Positions 62,678 to 64,000 of a stretch of DNA of 64,000 nucleotides are shown piece after piece. Numbering within the stretch: the stretch's first letter is position 1; the number at the start of each line of letters is the position of its first letter. The stretch is taken from positions 1,736,001 through 1,800,000 of the forward strand of contig SRSI01000010.1 of assembly GCA_005656395.1 (NCBI GenBank), in the 5' to 3' direction. The DNA is from Strongyloides papillosus. Its lineage: Eukaryota; Nematoda; Chromadorea; Rhabditida; Strongyloididae. A program made the position numbers and the translations under genes. Below the pieces are notes generated by a model. That model saw nothing but the letters and a program-made list of their open reading frames with translations, was not told the origin of the DNA and ran no database searches.

Positions 62678-64000
62678 ATATCATGAAACCCCAATATCAC
62701 GTTTGACAAAATATAACCCGCAAATTTTAACGTTAGATCACCTTTCTTCTCCGAATTATTTCTTTTATTAGATCTCTTTTCGTTTTATAATTCAGATTAA
62801 ATTTATTTGGTATCTTCAAATAGCTCAAATATATGTCTTTTTTCAGTGTAACTCAAATAATTTGTTAAAGTTCCATTGAAATTAAAGTATCAAAGTGACA
62901 CTTTTTTTAAAAAAGAACACCTACTAGTTATTTTAAATTAGCTTCCTCTTAACATGGATTTTTCTCATTTTGTCATGATATACTGGTAAATTGTTAAAAA
63001 AGTACACCTTTGCCTTCAAGGACATAAGTAAAAGTGCATGTCAAAAGAGTTAAAATGTATTAGAAAAAAATTTTCTTGATACGAATGAGATATTTCATCT
63101 TATGCTCTTATTCCATTGTTTAATTGTCCGCCAAAAGACTTCTGTCAGAAGGTAGTTTATAATTAAAGACAACTCTCCAAAACTAGGTGGTATATAGATC
63201 CAAAAATTCAGTTAACAATATTTTATTACTTAAATTAGCTTATTTTTTTTACTTTTTTAACGACTTTATTTTTGCTTTTCATCATTAACGGTTAGTTTTA
63301 GTTAATTTTAGATTTAAATTTATGATTTCTACCTTGTCTAAATTATACTAAGAATACTTAAGTTTGCAAAAAAAAAATGTAAGTTGCTATAATGTACTAT
63401 TTCATATTTATATAATATTTTCTTTATGATTTCAGTGAAATTGTTCTCTGGTATTAAAGTTAATCTGAGATCATTAACTGTATGATATAATTTGTTAAAA
63501 ACTTATATAAATTAGAAGGGATTCTGGTAAACATCTACGGAAGATTTAACAAGATTTTGTTCAACTACAATCCTACAAAGTAAAACTCATGGATCGAAAA
63601 CGTAAAAGAAGTAGCACCGATGTACCCAATGGTAAGCCGTCTGTCACAACATTGAACTTGTCAATAATTTTAATATATTTATCATTTCAGGTTATTTATG
63701 CAATGTTCAGGGGAAATTTAAGAAATTTAATTGTGAATCCTTAATAAATAACTTTTCCCGTCGTTCTGAGAAAACAGGTGAAGGAATTAAATTACCGATA
63801 TGTGTAATGGGAAGCAGAGATATACCAATGTGGTATTTGAACATATATCCAAAAGGTCAAACAGAAGAGTTTAAAGAATATGTATTGGTATCTTTAAAAT
63901 TGTTGGTGCCCGACAGGACAAATTTAAAACTTAAATTTTCTATTTTAAATGGTATGGGAGAGGAGAAAACTATTGTTACTGTAGAGAACTTTATAGAACC
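62678..64000 (+). repeat. Tandem array unit 3 (runs off the window)
   Basis: Starts with ATATCATGAAACCCCAATATCA, close to the same region of unit 1. Contains the leader intron (GTAAGT near 63380, acceptor TTTCAG near 63436) and the start of a third MATH-BTB gene. The gene-free stretch 62678-63588 holds only repeat flank. Confidence 0.7.
63589..64000 (+). CDS. MATH-BTB protein, copy 3 (5' part only)
   Basis: Exon 1 63589..63631 opens MDRKRKRSSTDVPN, parallel to MDHKSKRRSSDIS of copy 1. The intron 63632-63690 has a canonical GTAAGC donor and TTTCAG acceptor. Exon 2 is open to the window end and reads a MATH domain (KFNCESLINNFSRRSEKTGEG, MWYLNIYPKG, KLKFSILNGMGEEK). No break is seen in the visible part. 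The MATH segment differs from copy 1 at many residues while framework positions are kept. The BTB domain is expected beyond the window. Confidence 0.82.

Overview
The window is nuclear DNA of a nematode, very probably a strongyloidid (Strongyloides or a close relative). The reasons are extreme AT richness, many introns of 35-60 bp with TTTTAG/TTTCAG acceptors, trans-splice-like acceptors a few bases before ATG codons, and proteins that read as worm orthologues (UNC-13, CEH-16/engrailed, FZO-1, CPL-1, TUT-1). The species call is inference. All exon models were built by eye from reading frame, splice sites and phase; in every multi-exon gene called intact the phases close exactly.

Left part (1-33 kb), gene-poor: letm-1 (mitochondrial inner membrane, minus), a 3.2 kb gap, cpl-1 (cathepsin L, plus), a small multi-membrane protein gene (minus), then the long synaptic gene unc-13 (minus, at least 8130-26629), followed by the engrailed homeobox gene ceh-16 (plus) behind a long non-coding upstream region. 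unc-13 shows at least three 5' ends: an internal short-isoform start at 14925, a start at 23366, and an exon at 26536-26629 that needs a further, unlocated upstream exon.

Middle (33.7-57.3 kb), gene-dense: a four-exon dynein heavy chain gene (minus) carrying two antisense tRNA genes (Ala-AGC, Cys-GCA) inside its introns; an 84 bp divergent gap to DNA polymerase kappa; XPC/Rad4 138 bp downstream of polymerase kappa on the same strand (candidate two-gene DNA-repair operon); mitofusin fzo-1 (minus); the tRNA 2-thiolation enzyme tut-1/CTU1 (plus); the mitochondrial RNA helicase SUPV3L1 (minus); and the tiny spliceosomal gene SF3B5 (minus).

Right end (58-64 kb): a tandem array of about 2.24 kb units, each with a MATH-BTB (SPOP-like) gene. 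Copy 1 looks intact but uses a GC-AG intron, copy 2 is a multiply broken pseudogene, and copy 3 has a canonical intron and runs off the window. A remnant of a further copy lies to the left.

The most interesting points are the polk-xpc pair, the axonemal-looking dynein heavy chain in an animal lineage without motile cilia, the alternative first strands of the UNC-13 C2A domain, and the decay series in the MATH-BTB array. No transposon, CRISPR array or virus-derived gene was recognised.
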